Both the position numbers and the translations under genes were made by a program. From assembly GCA_964019415.1 (NCBI GenBank), contig OZ025868.1, forward strand, positions 4,008,143 to 4,072,142: a DNA stretch of 64,000 nt, given 5' to 3'. Positions 23,639-38,134 of the stretch are shown in pieces (positions within the stretch are counted from its first letter, which is position 1; the number at the start of each line of letters is the position of its first letter). Under the pieces are notes generated by a model, which made no database searches, was not told where the DNA came from, and saw only the letters and a program-made list of their open reading frames with translations. This DNA is from Ianthella basta. Taxonomy: Eukaryota; Porifera; Demospongiae; Verongiida; Ianthellidae.

Positions 23639-24770
23639 CGGTAGCCGCAGAAAATATGTTTACATTGCGAAGCGAACTTCGCCAGAAAACTTCGGGCGAA
23701 CTTCGCACGAACTACAGGCGAGCTTCGTACGAACTTCGGGTCGACTTCGTACGAACTTAGAGCCAAGTTCGGGGCAACTTCGAGCGAACTTCGAACGAAG
23801 TTCGGGGCGACTTCGAGCGAACTTCGAACGAAGTTCGGGGCGACTTCGAGCGAAGTTCGAACGAAGTTCGGGGCGACTTCGAACGAAGTTCGGGGCGTCT
23901 TCGAGCGAACTTATGGCTGAACTTCGTACGAACTACGGGGACAACTTCGAAAGAACCGTTACTGTTTTGAGTTAGCATTGTAGTGCGCTTGTGCTAATCT
24001 GAAGAATTTCGCGCCTGCATGAGGAGCAATAATATTATGATCCGAGATTTTGGGAAGAGAGTGCAGAAGGAAGATCCTCAAGTATGCCTGCTCAGCGAAA
24101 AGGAAGGAAAGAAGATACAAGTCGAGCGAAAGGTACACGCTGTCTACGTTACCGTGTAAGCTGTTTTGTAATAAAGTAGCAGCAAGTGCATGATAAATTG
24201 CAACTTCCAATAACGTTCAGCTATATAATAACCTCTTTAGGATCTCACACGTTGGTATTCTGGGAAGAAGAAGGTTTAACTTCAATACTAAAGGCTTCCC
24301 AGGTTGTGGAACCATTGCAGCCTAAGAAAGGTTCCAAGGCAACGATGGTGATAACGATCTGTCAAACTTGGTCGTTCTTCGAACGAAGTCGAGCCAACTT
24401 TGTTGGCGAACTTGGACTGACGAACTTCGTACAAATTTCTGGGCAATTTCGCTCGAACTTCGGTGCAACTTCGAACGAACTTCAATGCAACTTCGAACGA
24501 ACTTCAATGCAACTTCGAACGAACTTCAATGCAACTTCGAACGAACTTCAATGCAACTTCGAACGAACTTCAATGCAACTTCGAACGAACTTCAATGCAA
24601 CTTCGAACGAACTTCGGGACAACTTCGAACGACCTTCGGGGCAACTTCGCTCGAACTTAAGACACACTTCGTACGAACTTCCATCCCACTTCGGGCGAAC
24701 TTCGTACGAAGTACGAGCGAAGTTCGCGAAGAAAGAACTTCGTATGGTAACATAATTTTTGCCGCTACCG
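23639..24770. mobile_element. TA-flanked TIR element filled with GAACTTCG repeats
   Basis: The left end CGGTAGCCGCAG and right end GCCGCTACCG are inverted and flanked by TA. The empty site is seen in R9-R12 flanks as gacatggaagtatgag. Inside, 23674-23960 and 24370-24745 are blocks of GAACTTCG/CGAAGTTC words at 11-bp spacing (33-bp and 22-bp higher units), separated by about 400 bp of unique sequence. Long open frames in all directions follow from the 33-bp period. No transposase seen; TA duplication suggests a Tc1/mariner-type mobiliser. Confidence 0.75.
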
Positions 24771-25009
24771 TATGACATATAGTCATTCACATTAAGTATG
24801 AGAGCAAAGAATGAATATGAAGAGCACAGAACAATATAGTAGCTGGATGTCATCACAGGTTTAGCACATGATACAAATCCAATCCAGAGCCAAGAATACT
24901 ACACATTTAAAACAGGAACTCTATTAACAGTATATCTTAGCTGCAGTGAACCATCTGACTACTTGCATTCAAAATTTTCTTGCTTTAACACAGTATTAAC
25001 GCAACTCTT

Positions 25010-27272
<2,263 letters not shown>

Positions 27273-27778
27273 TTTCTTGCACTAGGTATTTTCCCCACGG
27301 TTATAACAACTCATGAATATATTTAATTTGTACACTTACACTTGTACATGTACAGAGCTCGAGTGGATCAAGACCAGCCCAGACACAAGTCAAGTCCTAG
27401 CACAAACAGTACCTAGTTGTGTCCTATATAAGCAAGTAACTTGGATATGCATGTACTCAGCTGCTGCAAACACTGTCATAAACTTGAGGGTTAGTCATGT
27501 GCAATTGCTAAGAAAATTAAAGTCAACTAGCACAAGTGACTAGGCTGACATTGTTTGTACCATAGGACTATTTTGTCAGCTCATGCACCAGCTTGCAAGT
27601 TACTAGCAGAAGAGGTGTAGTTGCATTCCAATGTCAGCCATACTGAATAATTTACATGAATACTTATCAACGAAATAATTTTTACAACACAGCGGGACAA
27701 TGCAAATCAACTCTCATTGGGGTCTCCCATCAATCATTTATATATAGCATTTTATCAGTACCCACACAGCACTGCTAC

Positions 27779-27839
27779 CTGCTCTTCCTGACAGTAGACA
27801 ACATAGACATATAGCCAATGTTTTGAAGTAGATCTCCAT
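27779..27839 (-). CDS. Alternative (distal) signal-peptide exon of R6
   Basis: Same 61-nt ATG exon as at 23423-23363 with the GTAGCAG donor, about 570 bp upstream of the proximal signal exon of R6. Start, frame and donor are intact. Confidence 0.6.
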
Positions 27840-28241
27840 TTTGTTTTGTGGTTTCAGTAGGTGTTCCCCTAGTGCTTAGCTTATTGTTATAATGGCCACA
27901 CTGACTGTACACACCTTGTAGCATTTGTACATGTACCCATGGCATGAAGATTTGTACTTAGGTACATGCAAAATTACACGTATGTACATACTAGTACATA
28001 GCAAGGTTTGGTAATATACCTGTGTATATAGCACATCCTGCGTGACATGGAAGTATGAGATATAGTCATTCACATTAAGTATGAGAGCAAAGAATGAATA
28101 CGAAGAGCACAGAACAATATAGCAGCTGGATGTCATCACAGGTTTAGCACATGATACAAATCCAATCCAGAGCCAAGAATGTTACACATTTAAAACAGGA
28201 ACTCTATTAACAGTATATCTTAGCTGCAGTGAACCATCTGA

Positions 28242-28678
28242 CTATTTGCATTCGAAATTTTCTTGCTTTAACACAGTAGCTCGCAACTCTTCTATATCAT
28301 GCCATGTTGGCGTGTTGATGCACTTGCTCTCTTGTGACTTGTAGCTTGTCTCAATGGGCAGGTAGGATGGGTTAGCCTGCATCTTATCTCCCTCTTCCTC
28401 CTCCTCCCTTGTTCGTGGCTCCTCCCCTTCTGGAGCTGATTTGAAGTGAGCTTTAATCACTGCAGCAACATTGAATTCCAGTTCACTATGAAGGATGTAC
28501 ACTCCAGTTGGTACACACATGTACATCTGCACATGTGGTCAGTGTCTACAGATCTTACTTGCTACAGGCTCTAAATTTCTTCTGCATGCAATGACCAATA
28601 TCAGTCCTGCAACAGTGGCACTAATGCATATAGCCACAAGGGTCAGTACTCCTCCAACAAGACCTCCAAATAATGTTC
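28242..28678 (-). pseudogene. R7: orphan membrane-tail exon, shortened
   Basis: The membrane exon with acceptor ATTAG is followed by the long-class tail start ([24 protein letters not shown]), which then jumps straight to SKCINTPT. The segment with YMNV and the second NPSY is missing, consistent with deletion between the two SYxSQE-coding repeats. The stop codon found in the paralogues is TGG here, so the frame runs 20 codons further. The terminal tyrosine is cysteine. No stalk, FnIII or Ig exons lie directly upstream; after a short (TG)n the sequence jumps to a distal-signal-exon fragment. Not a gene on its own. Confidence 0.8.
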
Positions 28679-28748
28679 CTAATCATTATGTAGAAAGGAA
28701 GTGTGTGAATGTGTGTGAATGTGTGTGTGTGTGCGTGTATGTGCGCAC

Positions 28749-28788
<40 letters not shown>

Positions 28789-28789
<1 letters not shown>

Positions 28790-28980
28790 TCCCATCAATC
28801 GTTTATATATAGCATTTTATCAGTACCCACACAGCACTGCTACCTGCTCTTCCTGACAGTAGACAACATAGACATATAGCACACACATAATAATACAAAC
28901 CTGTCCATGACTACGTAGCTGTTGCCATATACTAGCTAGCTATATGTGTATCTATGTAGAGACCAACTTTGCATATAAAA
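28789..28980. other. Rearrangement junctions upstream of R7
   Basis: (TG)n joins directly to the tctcccatcaatcgtttatata region normally found upstream of proximal signal exons. At about 28879 this joins the acacataataatacaaacctg spacer known from 14105 and 40330. Two illegitimate joins within 200 bp mark the deletion that removed the R7 ectodomain. Confidence 0.6.
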
Positions 28981-29765
28981 TAAGTAATAAACATTGAACA
29001 GTTAACTCGTGTAAGGCACTGATTGATGAATGTGGCAGAGAATCTAAGTTTAGTTGCCTTTCCACCTCTCACGATTGGACAGCATGGCATGGTCTGGTTT
29101 GGTTTGACCACTGCTTACACTCAACGTAAGTACAGTACCCAAGCCAATTTCAAACCGAACTGGGACAGTGAAAATAGTCTATCATACATACACTTTCATA
29201 CAGCAATATGTTTCACCATCATAATGGGATGGTTCGCAGTCAAAACATCACATTCAATTTTGAACTCTCCCTGAAATGTTTTTGTGTGGTGTACGTGGAT
29301 GCTGGTGAGAACACCACCCGGTAGTCTGCGTCCAAGTGATTGAATTTCACACAATGGCAGATACAAGAATTCAAAGTTTGCTGTTTGTCACGTCCAGTGC
29401 ACTGTCTGGGCAGCAGCAACCCCACAAATTGCATACGGGTTACAATGTCCCAAGGATGATAAGCCATGCATCATTACATGCACCACTGCATTGAGCCATA
29501 AAGAAAAGCTAACCAATAGCTAGGAAGGTGTATGTAAAACCATGTAAGGGCGATCACACTCACCAATCAGAATGGTTGGAATACAGGAGATTGTAAAACC
29601 TTTGCAACTGAAGATCAGATGCACCTGTACGTACCATACCAAGGGACATGGCAAAGTGACTACGCCACCTATTTGGAGGGATCTCGATGGAGGGCTTCTC
29701 ATAATGGTTCACAGCACGCTTTGGTTTACGTTGTACAGATTCCACAAATGTACTCTCTATCTATA
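28981..29765. repeat. Conserved 3' flank of ITIM-class genes, copy 1
   Basis: Near-identical to 52051-52837; a short end of it is also at 18440-18530. It lies downstream of the ITIM exon. One minus-strand frame (29745-29560, starting MESVQRKPKRAVNHYEKPS) ends at a GTGAGTG donor-like site and could be a 3' exon of another gene, but the 52-kb copy has a stop in it. No function assigned. Confidence 0.45.
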
Positions 29766-29990
29766 TATGAATGCACACTGCCTAACATGTAATAAGTACA
29801 GTAATTGAGAACACACCAGGGCATGTTAGCAAAGTGTTTACTCAATACAAACAGTTAGTGTTTAAATCACACAAACACAGTGATTGACACGCTCAGGTTG
29901 GAGGTTATATACATTACTACCAATAGTACTTTTGCTAATGTATACGTACATCACATATGCAAACGCTATTCTTTGCACTCATATACGGGA

Positions 29991-32243
29991 TTAGTTAGTG
30001 CCACTAAACTTCACTTCAGAATACTGAACAGTAAACCACTCATTGTCAGGAGCTTTAATAGGGCGTTGCTCTGGGTTTTGCCAGTCAAGCTGGGCATAAG
30101 TCTATAAAAGAGAAACAAAGATTCTGTCACATCTCTCGCAGTGCACACACACACAGGCATCTTCATACTACAGTGCCAGCAGAACATGTATGACAGAATT
30201 GTAGCTTAATGACGACTTCTTACCAGGGCATAAACCAATGTGGAATTTCAACATTCCAGCATTCGATAGTAAGAACAAACGAATGTTCTAATGATTTGGT
30301 GATATTTAATGGACATGATTGCGTCATTGCGCTAAAGGTTTAGACATCAAAGCAAACTAACAAGTTGCTGCAATAACTAAATATGGAGCTCGACCACAGA
30401 GAAATCAGTCTGGTGGGCCAGCACCTCCACCTTGTGGAAGGAGGGTCTGGCTTCACTCATATACCATTTTTGTGCAGGATCTGACTTTTGCGATCCACTG
30501 GTTGGACCAATCGGATTGCAGAATGCGCGTGAACTGTAAACGTAACGTATACGCATAAACGTATTCACTGTGACTATTCTTGATGCTTCTGTACTGAACA
30601 GCCTCCTCTTCTTCGAAGCAACCAATTTTATGAAATGCTGAAGTCTTCACAATCCCTCTGTCGTAGCCATCAGTTGTACTCCTCGTCAGACTTGTATAAT
30701 TTGAATGCAGAGTCATGGTGTAATGCATATGCATTACGTTTACAGTTTACGCACGTGCAGATTCTGCACAAAACTGTTATACAAGTGAAGCCAGACCCTC
30801 CTTCTGCGAGGTGGAGGGGCTGGCCAGCCAGACTACAGAGAGAAATGGCAACAGAAAGTCACAAGAAGACCAATATACGGGCACCCTTGAGTACACATGA
30901 CTATCAACTTCAACATTTACTGCACAAACAAACATACACCTACCAGGTATAGCTGTTCGTCTGCACACAAAGTGCAACACAAAGACAATTGCTACAATCA
31001 GAACAACAACGAGTACAAGAGCTACCAGACCTCCAACAACACCTCCAACAATGGCATTTACACCTGCATTGTGTGATACGGTATAGGTGACAAACAACAG
31101 AAGAGTGCTGAGCCTATGCCAAGAAATGCAGTGTGAGTTTGGTGCTGTTTGATGACATAAAAGTACGAAACTGTACAATTACATGTATGGCAATTGAGGA
31201 AATGTTGCAATTGAGAAGTTACCTCATGACAGTTATGAATGATTAAATGCATGGCAAGCAAGTACAACACATGCAATCACCGCACAAATAATAATCAACA
31301 CACTTTACTACTGTACAGCAAGGTCTCTGATAGGCCCAATCAATATGCATAGCTGACTAATCAATGCAATGCCATAAGGATCACTAACAGAGATACACCA
31401 ATGCCTTGAAGTAGAGGTACAGAATGGCAATATGGCAATGGCACTTACGGCACCATGAATGTGTACATCTCACCAGTTGAAGCTACAGTAGGCATTGAAG
31501 GAGGAGACGAACTCATCGCTGTTGGCACGGTGGTTCCAGAAGTTGTAGTAGTAATGTCTGTCAGCATGTGTCATGTACAAGCAAGCAATACGCACAAGTA
31601 CGTACAATCTTCCCTCACTGCTACCTTGCACTCATGCAGCAGTGCAGTCAGTAAATTAAACACAACCTGAACTACTAAACCCACAGAATTGTAAGTCACA
31701 CTTCACTCACCGTCAGTAGTGAAATTCCCCATGACCTTTGCCCTCTGTCCGTCTACTCCCTCTCCCTTCCTCACAGCCTCCACCTCAATCCTGTAAGTGG
31801 TGCCAGATTGGAGGGAGGTCAGAGTGTGGGAGGTGTCAGCAGGTTGGAGGACATTGATGGAGCCATCTTGTGTGGAGTGGGACACAGTGAAGGAGTAGCA
31901 CTTGGGGTAGCCAGCTGACCAGGTGACACTCAAAGTGGTGGCTGTCTTGCTTGTCAAGGTTAGGGAGGAGACATTCACCTCCATAGCTAAAGGTGAAACA
32001 AAATACTATATTTTAGTGATTGCATCAATGTGTTAACTGGCAGAGGAGAAGCACTTATGTTCAATGACTGGCATAAACACATTGCTGGTCAATATAGCAT
32101 CAACATCAGTACACTGATACCTCTCCCTCAAGTTGGTGTAGCTGTCCACCACTACCTCCTGATAGGTGGTGGTATGAGGGAGGGCAGTGTGTCCAGGGAT
32201 GGTTGATGGGTCCACATTGAACATGTCACCAATCTTCCAGGAG
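29991..32243 (-). pseudogene. R8: ITIM-class receptor, truncated and rearranged
   Basis: Ig 3' fragment 32243-32059, FnIII 31986-31711 (6-bp in-frame deletion), stalk 31557-31474, membrane exon 31063-30944 intact. The first cytoplasmic exon is cut after about 27 nt (30919-30893): a deletion of about 445 bp relative to R5 joins it to the MITE flank and removes the small SSQGATT exon. The ITIM exon (30101-29991) is intact but orphaned. The Ig donor is AT instead of GT. The Ig 5' half is replaced by (TG)n sequence from a long-tail unit. Confidence 0.82.
30406..30835. mobile_element. MITE with long terminal inverted repeats, copy 2
   Basis: Best-preserved copy of the family at 19175-19595: both ends keep CCAGCxCCTCCACC before GAAGGAGGGTCTGGCTTCACT. 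It lies between the R8 deletion scar and the orphan ITIM exon. Confidence 0.75.
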
Positions 32244-32576
32244 AATGTGTGTGAATGTGTGTGTGTGTGCGTGTATGTGCGCATGCATGTGCGCGCGTGT
32301 GTGTGTGCGCAATATGGGAGTATGCTAGCTAATCATACACGGTTGGGTCCAAGTTGCTAGCTACAGTATGTACTAGGAAATTAGGAATGCAGAGAGAAAA
32401 TACAGTACATGGGATGGTGGTGGGATGAGATAGTAAATTTGACACCTTTCATGTAGATAAATCCTACACAATCATTTGACATCTTACAGGGTGTACTAGC
32501 TATAATGCTTCTGTGCACTGATGCCTCTGGAAATTCCTGAAACAAGTAAACTCATAGAACACACAAAAAACTTTTT

Positions 32577-32620
<44 letters not shown>

Positions 32621-32634
32621 TGTGTACGTCTCAC

Positions 32635-33806
32635 CAGATGAAGCTCCATTACGCATTGGAGGAGGAGACGAACTCATTGCTGTTGGCAAGGTGGTTCCAG
32701 AAGTTGTAGTAGTAATGTCTGTTAGCATATGTCATGTACAAGCAAGCAATGAAAGTACGTACAATCTTCCCTCACTGCTACCTTGTACTCATGCAGCAGT
32801 GCAGTCAGTAAATTAAACACAACCTGAACTTCTAAACCCACAGAATTGTAAGTCACACTTCGCTCACCATCAGTAGAGAAGTTCCCCATGACCTTTGCCC
32901 TCTGTCCATCTGCTCCCTCTCCTTTCCTCACAGCCTCCACCTCAATCCTTTAAGTGGTGCCAGGTTGGAGGGAGGTCAGAGTGTGGGAGGTGTCACTGTC
33001 AGCAGGTTGGGTGACAGTGATGGAGCCATCTTGGGTGGAGCGGGACACAGTGAAGGAGTAGCACTTGGGGTAGCCAGCTGACCAGGTGACACTCAAAGTG
33101 GTGGCTGTCCTGTTTGTCAAGGTTAGGGAGGAGACATTCACCTCCATAGCTAAAGGTGAAATGAATTGCTATATTTGGTGATTGTGTCAATGTGTTAACT
33201 GGCAGAGGAGAAGCACTTACGCTCAACGACTGGTATAAACACATTGCTGGCATTAATGACATCGACATCAGTGCACTGATACCTCTCCCTTAAGTTGGTG
33301 TAGCTGTCCACCACTACCTCCTAATAGGTGGTGGTGGGGGGTAGGGCAGTGTGTCCAGGGATGGTTGATGGGTCCACATTGAACATGTCACCAATCCTCC
33401 AGGAGATACTTCCTGTTGTGGTACACCTGAGGGTGATATTATCAGCTGTTCTACACACATAAGAGACAGCTGGGTGGGTCTGAGTGAGGACCACTGAACC
33501 TGTAATAAACATTAAGTACCATAGCTACATACTATTGTGTAGTGTATCGTACGTATATCTCACTACAAACGATTACACAGCTAGACACACACAAGACAGA
33601 ACTCAAGGGCTGGCTGGCTGTCTATAGCTAGCTGTTCACTTAGTTAGCTTGCTTATTAGACACACAAGACAGAGACACTAATTATAAGCCATACTCATTA
33701 TCAATGGCAATAGGTACTGTTGGTGCAATGACCTTGTCCATCACTCACCAGTTGAGACTGCAAAAACGCACAGAAGTACATGTACACACAGAGATATGGT
33801 CTCCAT
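32635..33806 (-). pseudogene. R9: receptor ectodomain without membrane or tail exons
   Basis: Signal peptide 33806-33749, Ig 33499-33221, FnIII 33149-32868, stalk 32718-32635. Two nonsense changes: CAG to TAG in the Ig domain (after TTTY) and TAC to TAA in the FnIII domain (after QPGTT). After the stalk, a (CA)n tract and about 270 bp of long-class intron lead into degenerate (TG)n that joins the truncated Ig of R8 at about 32243. So the membrane and tail exons were lost in the same event that truncated R8. Dead as a receptor. Confidence 0.85.
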
Positions 33807-34312
33807 TTTCTTGCACTAGGTATTTTCCCCATGGTTATAACAACTCATGAATATATTTAATTTGTACACTTACACTTGTACATGTACAGAGCTCGAGTGG
33901 ATCAAGACCAGCCCAGACACAAGTCAAGTCCTAGCACAAACAGTACCTAGTTGTGTCCTATATAAGCAAGTAACTTGGATATGCATGTACTCAGCTGCTG
34001 CAAACACTGTCATAAACTTGAGGGTTAGTCCTGTGCAATTGCTAAGGAAAATAAAGTTAATTAGCACAAGTGACTAGGCTGACATTGTTTGTGCCATAGG
34101 ACTATTTTGTCAGCTCATGCACCAGCTTGCAAGTTACTAGCAGAAGAGGTGTAGTTGCATTCCAATGTCAGCCATACTGAATAATTTACATGAACACTTA
34201 TCAACGAGATAATTTCTACGACACAGTGGGACAATGCAAATCAACTCTCATTGGGGTCTCCCATCAATCGTTTATATATAGCATTTTATCAGTACCCACA
34301 CAGCACTGCTAC

Positions 34313-34373
34313 CTGCTCTTCCTGACAGTAGACAACATAGACATATAGCCAATGTTTTGAAGTAGATCTCCAT
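34313..34373 (-). CDS. Alternative (distal) signal-peptide exon of R9
   Basis: Intact 61-nt ATG exon with GTAGCAG donor, about 560 bp upstream of the proximal signal exon. Retained although the rest of R9 is broken. Confidence 0.5.
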
Positions 34374-34830
34374 TTTGTTTTGTGGTTTCAGTAGGTGTTC
34401 CCCTAGTGCTTAGCTTATTGTTATAATGGCCACACTGAATGTACACACCTTGTAGCATTTGTACATGTACCCATGGCATGAAGATTTGTACTTAGGTACA
34501 TGCAACATTACACGTATATACTAGTACATAACAGGGTTTGGTATATACCTGTGTATATAGCACATCCTGCGTGACATGGAAGTATGAGATATAGTCATTC
34601 ACATTAAGTATGAGAGCAAAGAATGAATACGAAGAGCACAGAACAATATAGCAGCTGGATGTCATCACAGGTTTAGCACATGATACAAATCCAATCCAGA
34701 GCCAAGAATGTTACACATCTAAAACAGGAACTCTATTAACAGTATATCTTAGCTGCAGTGAACCATCTGACTATTTGCATTCGAAATTTTCTTGCTTTAA
34801 CACAGTACCTCACAACTCTTCTATATCATG

Positions 34831-35354
34831 TTATGTTGGCGTGTTGATGTACTTGCTCTCTTGTGATGCGTAGCTCATCTCGAAGGGCATATAGGATGGG
34901 TTGACCTGCAACTTTGCATGCTCTTCAACATCAGCCACATCCTGTGGAGCCATCTTGACATTCATGTATTGATGCTCTTGTGACTTGTAGCTCGTCTCAA
35001 TGGGCAGGTAGGATGGGTTAGCCTGCATCTTATCTCCCTCTTCCTCCTCCTCCCTTGTTCGTGGCTCCTCCCCTTCTGGAGCTGATTTGAAGTGAGCCTT
35101 AATCACTGCAGCAACATTGAATTCCAGTTCACTATGAAGGATGTACATTCCAGTTGGTACACACATGTACATCTGCACATGTGGTCTGTGTCTACAGATC
35201 TTACTTGCTACAGGCTTTAAATTTCTTCTGCATGCAATGACCAATATCAGTCCTGCAACAGTGGCACTAATGCATATAGCCACAAGGGTCAGTACTCCTC
35301 CAACAAGACCTCCAAATAATGTTCCTAATCATTATGTAGAAAGGAAGTGTGTGA

Positions 35355-35400
<46 letters not shown>

Positions 35401-35451
35401 ATGCGTGTGTGTGCGTGTACGTGTGTGCATGCATGTGTGTGCGCCTGCGTG

Positions 35452-35485
<34 letters not shown>

Positions 35486-35860
35486 TGTGTGCTTGTGTAT
35501 GTGCTGGTGTGTGCTCGTGTGTGTATGTGTGTGCGTGTGTGTGTGCGTGTGTGTGTGTGTGTGTGCGCACACGCGCGATATGGGAGCATGCTACGTAGCT
35601 AATCATACACGGTTGGGTCCAAGTTGCTAGCTACAGTATGTACAAGGAAATTAGGAATGCAGAGAGAAAATACAGTACATGGGATGGTGGTGGGAAGAGA
35701 TAGTAAATTTGACACCTTTCATGTTGATAAATCTGCAAATTGATAAATAAACAATCATTTGACATCTTACAGGGTGTACTAGCTATATTGCTTCTGTGCA
35801 CTGATGCCTCTGGAAATTCCTGAAGCAAGTAAACTCGTAGAACGCACAAAAAACTTCCGA

Positions 35861-35909
<49 letters not shown>

Positions 35910-37102
35910 ACACCATGAATGTGTACATCTCACCAGTTGAAGCTACAGTAGGCATTGAAGGAGGAGACGAACTCATCGCTGTTGGCAAGGTGGTTCCAGA
36001 AGGTGCAGCAGTAATGTCTGTCAGCATATGTCATGTACAAGCAAGCAATGAAAGTACGTACAATCTTCCCTCACTGCTACCTTGCACTCATGCAGCAGTG
36101 CAGTCAGTAAATTAAACACAACCTGAACTACTAAACCCACAGAATTGTAAGTCACACTTCGCTCACCATCAGTAGTGAAGTTCCCCATGACCTTTGCCCT
36201 CTGTCCGTCTACTCCCTCTCCTTTCCTCACAGCCTCCACCTCAATCCTGTAAGTGGTGCCAGGTTGGAGGGAGGTCAGAGTGTGGGAGGTGTCACTGTCA
36301 GCAGGTTGGGTGACACTGATGGAGCCATCTTGGGTAGAGTGGAACACAGTGAAGGAGTAGCACTTGGGGTAGCCAGATGACCAGGTGACACTCAAAGTGG
36401 TGGCTGTCTTGCTTGTCAAGGTTAGGGAGGAGACATTCACCTCCATGGCTAAAGGTGAAATGAATTACTATATTTGGTGATTGCATCAATGTGTTAACTG
36501 GCAGAGGAGAAGCACTTACGTTCAATGACTGGCATAAACGCATTGCTGGTCAATATAGCATAAACATCAGTACACTGATACCTCTCCCTCAAGTTGGGGT
36601 AGCTGTCCACCACTACCTCCTGATAGGTGGTGGTGCGAGGGAGGGCAGTGTGTCCAGGGATGGTTAATGGGTCCACATTGAAAATGTCACCAATCCTCCA
36701 GGTGATACTTCCTGTTGTGGTACATCTGAGGGTGATGTTACCAGTTCTACACACATAAGGGGCAGCTGGGTGGGTCTGAGTGAGGACCACTGAACCTGTA
36801 ATAAACATTAAGTACCATAGCTACATACTATTGTGTAGTGTATCGTACGTATATCTCATTAAAAACGATTACACAGCTAGACACACACAAGACAGAGCTC
36901 AAGGGCTGGCTGGCTGTCTATAGCTAGCTGTTCACTTAGTTAGCTTGCTTATTAGACACACAAGACAGAGACACTAATTATAAGCCATACTCATTATCAA
37001 TGGCAGTAGGTACTGTTGGTGCAATGACCTTGTCCATCACTCACCAGTTGAGACTGCAAAAACGCACAGAAGTACATGTACACACAGAGATATGGTCTCC
37101 AT
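34831..37102 (-). CDS. R10: Ig-FnIII receptor with long NPxY/YxN tail, intact
   Basis: Exons: signal peptide 37102-37045, Ig 36795-36520, FnIII 36448-36167, stalk 36017-35934 ([13 protein letters not shown]), membrane plus tail 35324-34831. All junctions are phase 1 and open. The tail has [28 protein letters not shown] and terminal KYINTPT: two NPxY-type and two YxN-type sites, six tyrosines in about 65 residues. It is the only long-tail unit in the window with the terminal tyrosine intact. The stalk-membrane intron has degenerate (TG)n (35346-35575) and (CA)n (35867-35908). In known families NPxY binds PTB domains or clathrin adaptors and YxN binds Grb2-like SH2 domains; adaptors here are inferred. 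Confidence 0.9.
35346..35575. repeat. Degenerate (TG)n tract in R10 intron
   Basis: About 230 bp of TG with many GC/AC interruptions, the longest such tract here, upstream of the R10 membrane-exon acceptor. Cys/Val- and His/Thr-rich open frames over it are artefacts. Confidence 0.95.
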
Positions 37103-37609
37103 TTTCTTGCACTAGGTATTTTCCCCACGGTTATAACAACTCATGAATATATTTAATTTGTACACTTACACTTGTACATGTACAGAGCTCGAGTGGATCA
37201 AGACCAGCCCAGACACAAGTCAAGTCCTAGCACAAACAGTACCTAGTTGTGTCCTATATAAGCAAGTAACTTGCATATGCATGTACTCAGCTGCTGCAAA
37301 CACTGTCATAAACTTGAGGGTTAGTCATGTGCAATTGCTAAGAAAATTAAAGTCAATTAGCACAAGTGACTAGGCTGACATTGTTTGTGCCATAGGACTA
37401 TTTTGTCAGCTCATGCACCAGCTTGCAAGTTACTAGCAGAAGAGGTGTAGTTGCATTCCAATGTCAGCCATACTGAATAATTTACATGAACACTTATCAA
37501 CGAGATAATTTCTACGACACAGCGGGACAATGCAAAATCAACTCTCATTGGGGTCTCCCATCAATCGTTTATATATAGCATTTTATCAGTACCCACACAG
37601 CACTGCTAC

Positions 37610-37670
37610 CTGCTCTTCCTGACAGTAGACAACATAGACATATAGCCAATGTTTTGAAGTAGATCTCCAT
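37610..37670 (-). CDS. Alternative (distal) signal-peptide exon of R10
   Basis: Intact 61-nt ATG exon with GTAGCAG donor, about 570 bp upstream of the proximal signal exon; TATATATAAA lies between them. Confidence 0.6.
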
Positions 37671-38134
37671 TTTGTTTTGTGGTTTCAGTAGGTGTTCCCC
37701 TAGTGCTTAGCTTATTGTTATAATGGCCACACTGAATGTACACACCTTGTAGCATTTGTACATGTACACATGGCATGAAGATTTGTACTTAGGTACATGC
37801 AACATTACACGTATATACTAGTACATAGCAGGGTTTGGTATATACCTGTGTATATAGCACATCCTGCGTGACATGGAAGTATGAGATATAGTCATTCACA
37901 TTAAGTATGAGAGCAAAGAATGAATACGAAGAGCACAGAACAATATAGTAGCTGGATGTCATCACAGGTTTAGCACATGATACAAATCCAATCCAGAGCC
38001 AAGAATGTTACACATCTAAAACAGAAACTCTATTAAAAGTATATCTTAGCTGCAGTGAACCATCTGACTATTTGCATTCGAAATTTTCTTGCTTTAACAC
38101 AGTACCTCGCAACTCTTCTACTGTGTATATCATG

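Noticed and set aside
24463..24660. CRISPR-like regular repeat
   Set aside because: 22-bp units are directly tandem with no unique spacers, and the genome is eukaryotic.
23592..24775. Long frames with repeating SSGRLRANFER or CNFERTSMQLR units
   Set aside because: Product of 33- and 22-bp DNA repeats inside a transposon; open on both strands.
28242..28320. Extra 20-residue C-terminus of R7 as a new domain
   Set aside because: Explained by loss of the paralogue stop codon; the extension is former 3' UTR.
35267..35630. Long open frames rich in Cys/Val or His/Thr in several frames
   Set aside because: They are translations of (TG)n/(CA)n; no codon bias, domains or splice support.
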